A stretch of DNA of 46,113 bases from an uncultured Alphaproteobacteria bacterium (GTDB lineage: Bacteria > Pseudomonadota > Alphaproteobacteria > CAAHEQ01 > UBA3637): assembly GCA_944392795.1 (NCBI GenBank), contig CALXXX010000032.1:1-46113 (forward strand), written 5' to 3'. The notes under the pieces are model-generated. The model made no database searches. It saw nothing but the letters and a program-made list of their open reading frames with translations, and was not told the origin of the DNA. Position 1 is the stretch's first letter; the number at the start of each line of letters is the position of its first letter. The position numbers were made by a program, and so were the translations under genes. This document shows, in pieces, positions 9,289-17,111 of this stretch.

Positions 9289-9845
9289 AAAGAATAGGGG
9301 CTATTTTATTTTGTTTCTTTTCATCTGTAGCGTTCGCGACCGATTTGCCAATGAATACGGCTGTTTTACGAGGTCTTGATAAAGTAACAGGACGAATGCA
9401 AACTTTTGAAATTTCCGTTGGAGACGTTGGACAATTCGGTAAAACCTTTATTGTACCAGAGTCTTGTTTTACACGTCCACCGGAAGAATCTCCTGAAAAT
9501 TCGGCTTTTTTATATGTTTATGAAAAAAGCTTAAAAGGTGAAAATATTGAACTTTTTAAAGGATGGATGTTCTCAAGTAATCCAGCATTATCATCTATGG
9601 AAGATCCTGTCTATGATATTTGGGTTGTTGCGTGTGTCAATAAGGAGAGTGAGGAAAAAAAGCTAGTTGAACCTTCTGTTCCTATTGTTTCTTCAGAAGA
9701 AAAAAAGGTATTATTCACTTCTCCTTCTTTACCTTCAGAGGGGAAAGAGAATATAACAACGACAGAAAATGAACAGAGAGAAACATCTTCCCAGAACCTT
9801 GTGCCGTCACTTCCTGTTATTGAAGAACTGCCTCTTTCTGAATAA
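9285..9845 (+). CDS. DUF2155 domain periplasmic protein
   Basis: 186 aa. A signal peptide (IGAILFCFFSSVAFA) is cleaved before TDLPMNT. The DUF2155 core covers about residues 25-118: AVLRGLDKVTGRMQTFEISV, then PESCFTRPPEESPENSAFLY, then GWMFSSNPALSSMEDPVYDI ending in WVVAC. The tail after residue 120 is Ser/Glu/Pro-rich and low in complexity. Family members commonly sit beside mlaD in alphaproteobacteria and their role is not established; a link to envelope lipid transport is inferred from that synteny. Confidence 0.9.
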   Translation: MKRIGAILFCFFSSVAFATDLPMNTAVLRGLDKVTGRMQTFEISVGDVGQFGKTFIVPESCFTRPPEESPENSAFLYVYEKSLKGENIELFKGWMFSSNPALSSMEDPVYDIWVVACVNKESEEKKLVEPSVPIVSSEEKKVLFTSPSLPSEGKENITTTENEQRETSSQNLVPSLPVIEELPLSE

Positions 9846-9861
9846 GCTTCCAGGATTATCC

Positions 9862-9890
9862 TTGACAAAAACGCAGATTTATTTTAAACC
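9862..9890 (+). promoter_or_regulatory. Possible promoter before the yfgM-like gene
   Basis: A consensus TTGACA at 9862-9867 lies 17 bases before TAAACC; a better -10 (TATACA, 9892) has a spacer of 24, which is too long. It sits in the 77-base gap between the DUF2155 gene and the YfgM-like gene. Weak because of the poor -10. Confidence 0.35.
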
Positions 9891-9922
9891 CTATACAAAC
9901 TATAACAATAAAAGAGGGAAGA

Positions 9923-10603
9923 ATGTTTAAACAAAAAGAACGCGATCAACAAGAGATTGCTCAAGATGTTTTAATGCGTGAAGTTTCTGAAGATTTGAGA
10001 GCTCAGCAATTGAAAGAATTTTGGGCTAAATATGGTAAATTGATATATAGCCTTGTTTTACTTATTATTATTTCAACTGTTGCTTTCGAAGGCTATAAAA
10101 CATGGCGTATGAATGTTCGATTAAATGAGTCTGATATTTACGAACAGGCCGTCTTATATAGTGTAGGAGGTCAAACAGAAAAGGCTCTTGCAGAGTATGC
10201 AAAGTTAGAAAACGCTCATACAGATTATAAATATTTAGCTCAGTTAAGAATTGCAGGTGTTTTATTTGATCAGGATAAAAATGAGCAAGCTTTGTCTATC
10301 TTAGATCAGGTGCGTCAAGATCAATCAGTGCCTGAGGAATTAAGAGCCATTGCTGCTTTTGGATTCGTCAGTCATCAGATTGATACGGCAGATCCTTCTC
10401 AGTTGCAAGTTATTTTAAATCCATATTTAACACCAGGTAATGCTTGGTATGGAAGTGCTGCGGAGCTTTCTGCTTTATTATTTGTGCGAGAAGGGAAAAA
10501 GACTGCAGCGTTAAAGCTGCTAACAGATGCCCGATCAAATGGAACAATTCCAGAGCAAGTAAGACAACGTCTTGAGGTTTTACAGACAATTTTGGAAAAA
10601 TAA
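9923..10603 (+). CDS. YfgM-like TPR membrane protein
   Basis: 226 aa. The N-terminal cytoplasmic stretch (about 1-38) is rich in charged residues, one membrane helix follows (LIYSLVLLIIISTVAFEGY, about 39-57), then a periplasmic domain of TPR-like helices (NESDIYEQAVLYSVGGQ, QALSILDQVRQ). This matches the YfgM/TPR_21 family, which works with PpiD and the Sec translocon on exported proteins in E. coli. The gene precedes der directly, as yfgM-bamB-der does in gammaproteobacteria but without bamB. The stop abuts the der start. Confidence 0.85.
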   Translation: MFKQKERDQQEIAQDVLMREVSEDLRAQQLKEFWAKYGKLIYSLVLLIIISTVAFEGYKTWRMNVRLNESDIYEQAVLYSVGGQTEKALAEYAKLENAHTDYKYLAQLRIAGVLFDQDKNEQALSILDQVRQDQSVPEELRAIAAFGFVSHQIDTADPSQLQVILNPYLTPGNAWYGSAAELSALLFVREGKKTAALKLLTDARSNGTIPEQVRQRLEVLQTILEK

Positions 10604-11965
10604 ATGGCACAAGAAACGGTTATTGCTCTAGTTGGTCGAACAAATGTGGGCAAATCCACATTATTTAATCGGCTGACTGGGAAAAAAGAGGCAATAGTTC
10701 ATGATATGCCTGGTGTTACGCGTGATCGTAAAGAAGGTCAAGGTCATTTAGGTGATTTATCTTTTAAGGTTATAGATACAGCCGGTTTAGAAGAAGCAAG
10801 TTCTTTAGCAAAGGCCATGTGGAGACAAACAGAAAAGGCAATAGAACAAGCAGATGTTGTTTTAATGGTTGTCGATGCTCGGAGTGAGTTAACAGCATTG
10901 GATATGCGCTTGGCAACTGACTTACGTCGTCAAAAAAAGCCTGTTCTTTTATTAGCTAATAAATTTGAAAGTGGCAGTCAATATTTGGCAGCAGCAGAAA
11001 CATATCGATTAGGGTTGGGGGATCCTATAGCAGTTTCAGGAGAACATGGATTAGGTATGGCTGATTTATATCAAGCTCTTCAACCCTTTTTCCCAAAAGA
11101 TGTTATATCTGTTGAAGCGGAGCGTAATGAAAACGAGTGTGATTTAAAGATTGCCATTGTTGGACGACCAAATGTTGGTAAATCAACTCTTGTCAATCGT
11201 CTGATTGGACAGGAGCGTTTGCTGACTGGTCCAGAAGCAGGCGTGACGCGAGATGCCATTTCAGTTGACTTTGTTTGGAAAGATAAAAAAATTAAATTAA
11301 CAGATACAGCAGGTTTACGTAAAAGAGGAAAAATCACTGAATCCTTAGAAAAAATGTCAGCAGCAGATACAAAGCGTGCCTTAGATTTTGCGGAGGTCGT
11401 TATTGTCGTTGTTGATGCAGCCAATCCTTTAGAAAGTCAAGATTTGCTTATTGCACGTCAGACTGTCGAGGAGGGGCGTGCTTTAGTTATTGCTGTAAAT
11501 AAATGGGATACGGTTGTCAATCCTCGGAAAAAGATGTCAGACATCAAGGAACAACTGAGAACTTCTTTGCAACAGGTTAAGGGAGTTCCTGTCGTGACAA
11601 TCTCAGCAAAGACAGGAAATGGTTTAGACTTGCTTATGAAGGAGACTTTTTCTATTTATGGCGTTTGGAATAAACGTGTTCCGACACATCGATTAAATGA
11701 TTGGTTAAAGGAAATGACAGAAGCGACACCTCCTCCTTTGGCAAAGAATGGTCGTCGTATTCCAATGCGGTATATGACACAAGTCGGTATACGTCCTCCT
11801 ACTTTTGTTATTTTTTCAAGTAATCCCGATGAATTGCCAGAATCTTATTTGCGTTATTTATCTAACGGCTTGCGCCGAGATTATGGCTTGGAAGGTATTC
11901 CGATTCGGATTAGTATGCGTAAACGTGCTAATCCTTATGCTGATCAAAGAAAGAAAACTAAATAA
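10604..11965 (+). CDS. der: Ribosome-assembly GTPase Der (EngA)
   Basis: 453 aa with two tandem G domains and a C-terminal KH-like domain. G1 of the first domain is GRTNVGKST (residues 11-19), with Thr where Pro is usual; the second is GRPNVGKST near residue 187. Both have DTAGL (G3). The G4 motifs are NKFE and NKWD. The C-terminal domain begins around VPTHRLNDWL and ends with a basic tail. Der is needed for 50S subunit maturation. It starts at the base after the yfgM-like stop, so the two form one transcription unit. Confidence 0.96.
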   Translation: MAQETVIALVGRTNVGKSTLFNRLTGKKEAIVHDMPGVTRDRKEGQGHLGDLSFKVIDTAGLEEASSLAKAMWRQTEKAIEQADVVLMVVDARSELTALDMRLATDLRRQKKPVLLLANKFESGSQYLAAAETYRLGLGDPIAVSGEHGLGMADLYQALQPFFPKDVISVEAERNENECDLKIAIVGRPNVGKSTLVNRLIGQERLLTGPEAGVTRDAISVDFVWKDKKIKLTDTAGLRKRGKITESLEKMSAADTKRALDFAEVVIVVVDAANPLESQDLLIARQTVEEGRALVIAVNKWDTVVNPRKKMSDIKEQLRTSLQQVKGVPVVTISAKTGNGLDLLMKETFSIYGVWNKRVPTHRLNDWLKEMTEATPPPLAKNGRRIPMRYMTQVGIRPPTFVIFSSNPDELPESYLRYLSNGLRRDYGLEGIPIRISMRKRANPYADQRKKTK

Positions 11966-12051
11966 GAACTCTTATTTTTCTCATTTAGTATATTGTGTCT
12001 TGTGCTTAATTGGAGATGATTGATAAAAATTTGTTAAAAGATAAATAACGC

Positions 12052-12082
12052 TTGACAAAAGAACTAGTAAATGCTTTATGAT
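12052..12082 (+). promoter_or_regulatory. Promoter of the prepilin-like Cys-rich gene
   Basis: TTGACA at 12052-12057 is followed by TTTATGAT, giving a -10 of TTTATG at 17 bases or TATGAT at 19. It lies about 45 bases before the start codon, directly followed by the 8-bp tandem repeat. Confidence 0.55.
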
Positions 12083-12083
12083 T

Positions 12084-12115
12084 AATAAAATAATAAAATA
12101 ATAAAATAATAAAAA
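12084..12115 (+). repeat. 8-bp tandem repeat in the 5' leader (AATAAAAT x 3.9)
   Basis: Units AATAAAAT at 12084, 12092 and 12100, and AATAAAAA at 12108. The array fills the space between the -10 box and the ribosome-binding site (GAGAGGGG) of the Cys-rich gene. Slipped-strand changes here would alter the leader length without touching the reading frame. Confidence 0.9.
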
Positions 12116-12126
12116 GAGAGGGGTTC

Positions 12127-14688
12127 ATGAAAAAGAAACAAACTGGTCGCAGTATGATCGAGATGCTGGGTGTTCTTGTTATTATTGCTGTTTTAAGTAT
12201 AGCTGCTTTGTTTGGATTTACTTATGCGATGAACAAGCATCGAGCGAATGAGACAATTCATGATGTAATGCTACGTGCTTCGAATGTCCCCATGATAGAT
12301 GAATATTATCAGACACGCGCGACGGGTTATGCATTTAAGTTTCCGGATTTAAGTAATGAACAATCAACAATGGGATATACCTTAAATACAGTTAAAACGA
12401 CGGAGTTTGATTATGTATATAAGGTAGAAGCTCCAGCGATACCTCGACGTGTGTGTAATATGATTTTGCGTTTAGAGCCGACAGATATAGATGAGATTCG
12501 AATAGGAGAGAATAAAGTTGCTTATAAACGAGGAGCTTGGAATTTATGTGATGCCTATGCAGATTCAGCGAGCGATACAACGGAAATGACATTCTATTTT
12601 GAAAAGAAGTGTGAAACAGATATGGATTGTAACTCTTGTCAAGAATGTTATCAAGGATATTGTAACGCAAATTATGAACGTCCTGGTTGTGGCATTGATT
12701 GTCCTGAAGCGCCAGCCTGTGGTGAGTGTGAGATAAAGATTTATGATGAAAATGGATGCCATATTTCTTGTCAAGAAACTTCTTGTTGTCCAGCGCCGGA
12801 ATGTGGGCCTGATGATGTTTTCAATGAAGATGATTGTACTTGCGTTTCTCAAAAATGTCCTGATTTAAGTTGTGGACCTTGTGAAACGCCAAATTATGAG
12901 ACTTGTAAATGTGATTCAGTCTTTTGCGGTCCATGTGAGGAGAATTACGTAGAAGTCGGAACAGATGAGTGTGGTTGTTCCATTTGTCAATCTAAAGATT
13001 GTCCTGATGTCGGTCCTAATCCTGGATGTTCTGAGTTAATTGAGGATACAGTGTCTCTTCCCGGAGAACTATGCTATACATGGGGGCCAACACAACTTAC
13101 GACGAAGCAAACAGGTTCCTGTTGCGATGAGGGAAGTATGGATTGTTGTCCTTTAACGGAAGATTGCTCTTGCACGCCAGAGGCAGGCTGTGTGGAATGT
13201 TTATGCCCTGAACCAGGAGAGAGTCCATGTGAAGGAGCTGTATTGGTCGAATATGATTACTCTTGCTCAGATGGCCGTGTAAAAAAATGTCAAAAATGGG
13301 ACTATGAGGGCTGTTCCTGTACAGATAATAATGATTGTGGAAGTTGTTCTCAATGCGTGAACGGTGTTTGTGGCCCTGATGAGACAACAACAGCAAAAAC
13401 AGGAGAATGTTGTGATGTCACTATTGGTTGTTGTCCATGGAAAGGCGAATGTTCAACAGAATGTGTGCCTTTGAGTTGTGATGATGTCGTTGATGCCGTT
13501 CCATCAGGTGAAGAGGCTTGCTATGAACAGGTGGCGCCTGGTACAGAGTTGTGTGGAGAGGTCTGTTCTGCTGGATATAAAAAGAAGGAATGTACGCCGT
13601 GTGATGGAGAATCTCGCCAAATAGGGCTAGATGAGTGCGGCTGTCCAATATGTGAGCCTTGTGCAGAGGAAGAGTTCTCTTGCGGAAGTGAGTGTTGTGT
13701 AGCAGCTAACCAATTTTGTTGTGGTGAAAGTTGTTGCTCGGTAGGACATGCTTGTTGTGACGGTGTTTGTTGCGGAGAAGATCAAACCTGTGGCAATAAT
13801 GGTACTTGTTGCTCTCCGGCGGCTCCTTGTGGAGAATGTGAAGTTGAAGCAACGGATGCAAACGGATGTCCTATTTGTGAACCAGATCCAAATTGTTGTG
13901 CTTGTCCTGAACCAGGAGAATCTCCTTGTGTAGATGCTGTTTTAGAGGATTATGATTATTCTTGTGAAAGTGGAGAGATTTTGCCCTGTCAACGTTGGAA
14001 TGTAGACGAATGTTCTTGTACAACGGATGAAGACTGTGGTGCTTGTTACGAATGTATTGGTGAAGCTTGTGTTTATCAAGAAGGTGGATTAGTTTGTGGA
14101 GAAGCTTGTTGTGATACATCAACACATTCTTGTTGTGGAGAGACATGCTGTCCTCTAGGACAAGAATGCTGCGGAGAAACGTGTTGTGGTGTCGGTAAGA
14201 CTTGCAATAATGGATCTTGTGAGCCTAAAGAAAATCCTTGTCCTACTAACACAGCTCCAGTTCGACCAGGTGCAGCAAATGCTTATGATGTTGGTGAAAA
14301 GACAGATCAAGGTACTGCGATATGGTGCTGTTATGAAAATTATGCGTCAGTTCATAAATGTAGAGGTAACTTATCAGATTGCTTACATACCTTTACATGG
14401 AGAGGAATAACATGGTTCGAAGAAGTAAAATGTTGTAGGGATACTACAGATTATGGTGAAGCGTTTAGTTTTGACAATATTGTTTTAGGTTATCAAGCAA
14501 CAGAGCCTGAATGTTGTTATAGTAGTGATCATCCAGATGTGATAGGCTGGTCGAATCATGAGTATTGCTGTCCTGATCGTGGATATCCGTATTATACAGG
14601 TAATGGTAATATTTCTTGCCATCCAGTAAAGGCTGAAATTAAAATTGTTGTTGGTTATCCAGAGGATACTTTCGAATGGTTTGATTAA
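12127..14688 (+). CDS. Cysteine-rich surface protein with a prepilin-like leader
   Basis: 853 aa. The N-terminus is a class III prepilin signal: a short basic leader MKKKQTG, then RSMIEMLGVLVIIAVLSI. Cleavage after Gly7 would put Glu at +5, as in type IV pilins. A non-Cys-rich head follows (about 40-160). Residues 160-700 are extremely rich in Cys. The element CxxDxDCxxCxxCxxGxC occurs three times (162-179, about 398-415, about 632-648). GC-x-IC elements follow DEC/DANG/DENG (about 208, 281, 503, 578). A CC-rich block (523-700) resembles granulin- or keratin-like folds. Residues 357-415 and 591-648 are an internal duplication (CPEPGESPC ... DYDYSC ... CQ-W). The tail (705-853) has fewer Cys. 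I infer a disulfide-locked pilin-like fibre or adhesin tip; export by a type II/IV machinery is not shown here. Confidence 0.8.
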   Translation: MKKKQTGRSMIEMLGVLVIIAVLSIAALFGFTYAMNKHRANETIHDVMLRASNVPMIDEYYQTRATGYAFKFPDLSNEQSTMGYTLNTVKTTEFDYVYKVEAPAIPRRVCNMILRLEPTDIDEIRIGENKVAYKRGAWNLCDAYADSASDTTEMTFYFEKKCETDMDCNSCQECYQGYCNANYERPGCGIDCPEAPACGECEIKIYDENGCHISCQETSCCPAPECGPDDVFNEDDCTCVSQKCPDLSCGPCETPNYETCKCDSVFCGPCEENYVEVGTDECGCSICQSKDCPDVGPNPGCSELIEDTVSLPGELCYTWGPTQLTTKQTGSCCDEGSMDCCPLTEDCSCTPEAGCVECLCPEPGESPCEGAVLVEYDYSCSDGRVKKCQKWDYEGCSCTDNNDCGSCSQCVNGVCGPDETTTAKTGECCDVTIGCCPWKGECSTECVPLSCDDVVDAVPSGEEACYEQVAPGTELCGEVCSAGYKKKECTPCDGESRQIGLDECGCPICEPCAEEEFSCGSECCVAANQFCCGESCCSVGHACCDGVCCGEDQTCGNNGTCCSPAAPCGECEVEATDANGCPICEPDPNCCACPEPGESPCVDAVLEDYDYSCESGEILPCQRWNVDECSCTTDEDCGACYECIGEACVYQEGGLVCGEACCDTSTHSCCGETCCPLGQECCGETCCGVGKTCNNGSCEPKENPCPTNTAPVRPGAANAYDVGEKTDQGTAIWCCYENYASVHKCRGNLSDCLHTFTWRGITWFEEVKCCRDTTDYGEAFSFDNIVLGYQATEPECCYSSDHPDVIGWSNHEYCCPDRGYPYYTGNGNISCHPVKAEIKIVVGYPEDTFEWFD

Positions 14689-14707
14689 GGCTTTTTATTC
14701 TAAAAGA

Positions 14708-14739
14708 AAAGAGCTCTTTATGAAAAGGGCTCTTTTTTT
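14708..14739 (+). terminator. Rho-independent terminator of the Cys-rich gene
   Basis: Arms AAAGAGCTCTTT and AAAGGGCTCTTT pair over 12 bp with one G-T wobble around a 4-base loop and are followed by a T run. Confidence 0.85.
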
Positions 14740-14790
14740 GTAGAGATTTATCTATAAAAATTGGTAGAAATAAAAAAATAATTCTAAATA

Positions 14791-14821
14791 AGTAAAAAAG
14801 CTGCAGGAAACTGCAGCTTTT
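14791..14821 (-). terminator. Terminator of the tRNA-Cys/tRNA-Asn unit
   Basis: AAAGCTGCAG and CTGCAGCTTT form a perfect 10-bp stem around a 4-base loop. On the minus strand it is followed by TTTTTTACTT, directly after the tRNA-Asn 3' end. It may also work in the plus direction. Confidence 0.85.
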
Positions 14822-14824
14822 AAA

Positions 14825-14899
14825 TGGCTCTGGCGGTAGGATTCGAACCTACGGCCAATCGGTTAACAGCCGATTGCTCTACCGCTGAGCTACGCCAGA
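14825..14899 (-). tRNA. tRNA-Asn (GTT)
   Basis: 75 nt with encoded CCA. Acceptor arms TCTGGCG and CGCCAGA pair fully. The anticodon loop reads CTGTTAA, giving anticodon GTT. D-arm TAGCTCAGCGGTAGAGCA and T-loop TTCGAAT are standard. It is transcribed after tRNA-Cys. Confidence 0.96.
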
Positions 14900-14964
14900 A
14901 TACGGTATAAATGAAGTAATACTCTTTCTTTAAAAAAAAATCAAGTATTTTTTTCATTTTTTCT

Positions 14965-15039
14965 TGGAGGCCGGTACCGGAATCGAACCAGTATAAAAGG
15001 ATTTGCAGTCCTCTGCATGAGCCATTCTGCCAACCGGCC
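14965..15039 (-). tRNA. tRNA-Cys (GCA)
   Basis: 75 nt with encoded CCA. Acceptor arms GGCCGGT and ACCGGCC pair. The anticodon loop CTGCAAA gives GCA, and the discriminator is T (U73), the identity base for CysRS. It lies close to the large Cys-rich gene, which may be chance. Confidence 0.96.
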
Positions 15040-15055
15040 AAGACAAGATGCTCTC

Positions 15056-15083
15056 TTTGTATCACATTTAAAAAATGCGTCAA
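15056..15083 (-). promoter_or_regulatory. Promoter of the tRNA-Cys/tRNA-Asn unit
   Basis: On the minus strand TTGACG, 16 bases, TACAAA, ending 17 bases before tRNA-Cys. The -10 is nearly identical to that of the tRNA-Thr promoter (TACAAG). Confidence 0.55.
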
Positions 15084-15112
15084 GAAAAAAATGAATTTAA
15101 TATAAAAAAAAG

Positions 15113-15141
15113 TTTACATTTAAAATAAATTTTCGTATAAG
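15113..15141 (+). promoter_or_regulatory. Promoter of tolC
   Basis: TTTACA, 17 bases, TATAAG. The start codon of tolC is 45 bases downstream with AAAAGGGA as ribosome-binding site. Confidence 0.6.
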
Positions 15142-15185
15142 ATACTTATATTTTAAGAGAAAATCATAATAAAAAAGGGAAAAAA

Positions 15186-16562
15186 ATGTATAAAAGTCTG
15201 AAAGTTGTTTTGTTGAGTGGATGTATGTTGTTATTCTCTTTTATGTCTTATGCAACAGAGACAATGTTTGATGCTTTGGCGTATACATATGAAACGAATC
15301 CAGCTTTGGAGGCTCAACGCGCTTACTTGAGATCTATTGATGAAAAGGTCGGACAAGCAAAAGCTGGTTGGCGTCCTACAATCGCCGTAGAAGGGAATGC
15401 AACTCACGTAGATCAGGAATATCAAAATTATCCAGGGATGGATGATTTTTCCTATCGAGATGAGATGTATGATGCAGGTGTTGCACTAACTCAACCTATT
15501 TTTTCTGGTTTTAAGACAACTTCTGGTGTCGATTATGCTGAAACTATAGTTTTACAAGAACGAGAAAATATGCGTTCGACAGAACAAAATATTTTACTTT
15601 CTGCAGCCACTGCATATGTGGATGTTATACGTGATCGGGCTTTATTAGACTTGCAAAAGAATCAAGAGGTTGTCTTAGCGCGTCATTTGAAGTCTTACCA
15701 AAAAAGATTTAAGGTCGGAGATTTAACAAAAACGGATGTTGCTCAATCAGAGGCTCGTCTTGAAGGAGCAAAAGCCAATCGTATTAATGCAGAAGGTAAT
15801 TTAGAAACTTCTATTGCTAGTTATGTCAGCTTGGTTGGAAAAGAACCTTCGAAGAAAACGGAAATTAACGATTTTCATAAAATGCTTCCAAAGGATTTAA
15901 AGTTATCATTAAAAGAAATGGAACTGCATAATCCGACAATTAAAGCTGCAGAGTTTACGAATGAAGCCGCAAAATATAATATTACTTTCCAACGAGGTGA
16001 TTTATTACCTCAATTATCTGTCAGTGCGGGAACCGGTTATCAATGGGGACAGCCAGTTCCTTATTTAAATGACAAATATGATGGGAATTATTGGCAAGTT
16101 GGTGCTAAATTAACAGTTCCATTATATCAGGGAGGAGCAGAATATGCTCGTGTTCGTGAAGCTAAACAGTTAGCAAATCAAGCTCGTATTAACTTAGAGC
16201 AAGTTAAACGTGATATTACTCGTGCAACAACGCAAGCATGGGAACAATATCAATCATCTAAAGCTTCAATTGAATCTATTAAAGCTCAAATAAAGGCATC
16301 TAAAATGGCGTTGGATGGCGTCATTCGAGAAGCAGATGTTGGTTCCAGAACTGTTTTGGATGTTTTAGATGCTGAGCAAGAGTATTTGAATTATCGTGTA
16401 AATTTGGTTACAGCTGAAAGAAATATGACTGTTGCTGCGTTAAATTTATTAGCCTCAATTGGAAAGATGACTGCTTCATCATTAAATTTAAATGTTGCGC
16501 AGTATCATCCGGAAGACTATTATAATGAAGTCAGCGGAAAATGGATAGGGACAGGCATTTAA
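15186..16562 (+). CDS. tolC: TolC-family outer-membrane efflux channel
   Basis: 458 aa. Signal peptide (VVLLSGCMLLFSFMSYA) cleaved before TETMFDALAYTYETNPAL, which is the typical first helix of TolC proteins. Two internally similar halves alternate coiled-coil helices (QVKRDITRATTQAWEQYQSS, ASIESIKAQIKASKMALDGV) with beta strands (VGAKLTVPLYQGGAEYARV). TolC trimers form the outer-membrane exit duct of type I secretion and RND or MFS efflux systems; no partner pump is adjacent. The PopZ-like gene begins 14 bases after its stop, so they share a transcript. Confidence 0.93.
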   Translation: MYKSLKVVLLSGCMLLFSFMSYATETMFDALAYTYETNPALEAQRAYLRSIDEKVGQAKAGWRPTIAVEGNATHVDQEYQNYPGMDDFSYRDEMYDAGVALTQPIFSGFKTTSGVDYAETIVLQERENMRSTEQNILLSAATAYVDVIRDRALLDLQKNQEVVLARHLKSYQKRFKVGDLTKTDVAQSEARLEGAKANRINAEGNLETSIASYVSLVGKEPSKKTEINDFHKMLPKDLKLSLKEMELHNPTIKAAEFTNEAAKYNITFQRGDLLPQLSVSAGTGYQWGQPVPYLNDKYDGNYWQVGAKLTVPLYQGGAEYARVREAKQLANQARINLEQVKRDITRATTQAWEQYQSSKASIESIKAQIKASKMALDGVIREADVGSRTVLDVLDAEQEYLNYRVNLVTAERNMTVAALNLLASIGKMTASSLNLNVAQYHPEDYYNEVSGKWIGTGI

Positions 16563-16576
16563 AAAGGAATAATGCA

Positions 16577-17047
16577 ATGGAACAAAAAGAACCGTCTATG
16601 GAAGAAATCCTTTCGTCAATTCGTCGTATTTTATCGAATGAGGAGGGCGATTCTCATCAAACCTTAAAAGAAGAAGTATTGCAAGCAGATCATCCTATTC
16701 AAGATCCGCCCTTAGAATTAACTTCTGACATGATGATAGATGAACCACCTGAGAAAAGTGAAAATTCAGAGCATATTAATAAGGAAGAAGTTCAAAACTC
16801 TGATATAAATGACGGTTTACTATCAGAAAAAACAGAGCGAGAATCAGCCGCTAGATTGTCAGAGTTGACACAGGTTTTGTCAGAAGAAAAAGAGGTCGAG
16901 TCTTCGGAAACATCTTTGGAAGGAATAGTAAAATCACTTTTGACGCCCTATTTAAAAGATTGGTTAAATGCTCATTTGCCCGATATAGTTGAAAAAGTTG
17001 TTCAAAAAGAAATTAGACGGTTGGTTGATAAAGCGGATTTATCGTAA
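16577..17047 (+). CDS. PopZ-like DUF2497 polar organizing protein
   Basis: 156 aa. The ATG at 16577 is chosen because it yields MEQKEPSMEEILSSIRRIL, the conserved N-terminal helix of DUF2497/PopZ, with AAGGA upstream; a longer reading would overlap tolC. The middle (about 30-110) is acidic, low in complexity and disordered. The C-terminus LKDWLNAHLPDIVEKVVQKE is the conserved oligomerisation region. PopZ forms polar condensates that anchor the chromosome origin via ParB in Caulobacter. A position between tolC and valS is common in alphaproteobacteria; here pta replaces valS. Confidence 0.85.
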   Translation: MEQKEPSMEEILSSIRRILSNEEGDSHQTLKEEVLQADHPIQDPPLELTSDMMIDEPPEKSENSEHINKEEVQNSDINDGLLSEKTERESAARLSELTQVLSEEKEVESSETSLEGIVKSLLTPYLKDWLNAHLPDIVEKVVQKEIRRLVDKADLS

Positions 17048-17063
17048 ATAAAAAGAAAAAGGT

Positions 17064-17085
17064 ATCAGCCCCTTTTGGGGCTGAT
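17064..17085 (+). terminator. Hairpin between the popZ-like gene and pta
   Basis: ATCAGCCCC TTTT GGGGCTGAT is a perfect 9-bp stem. There is no T run on the plus strand, so termination of the popZ transcript would be partial; on the minus strand the flank is T-rich. It could attenuate or process a transcript that continues into pta. Confidence 0.5.
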
Positions 17086-17111
17086 TGCTGTTATAGAGAA
17101 AGGAAGAGAAA

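Noticed and set aside
9847-9922. TTGACA with TATACA as a normal promoter
   Set aside because: The spacer is 24 bases; only the poorer TAAACC at 17 bases fits, so the promoter is listed with low confidence.
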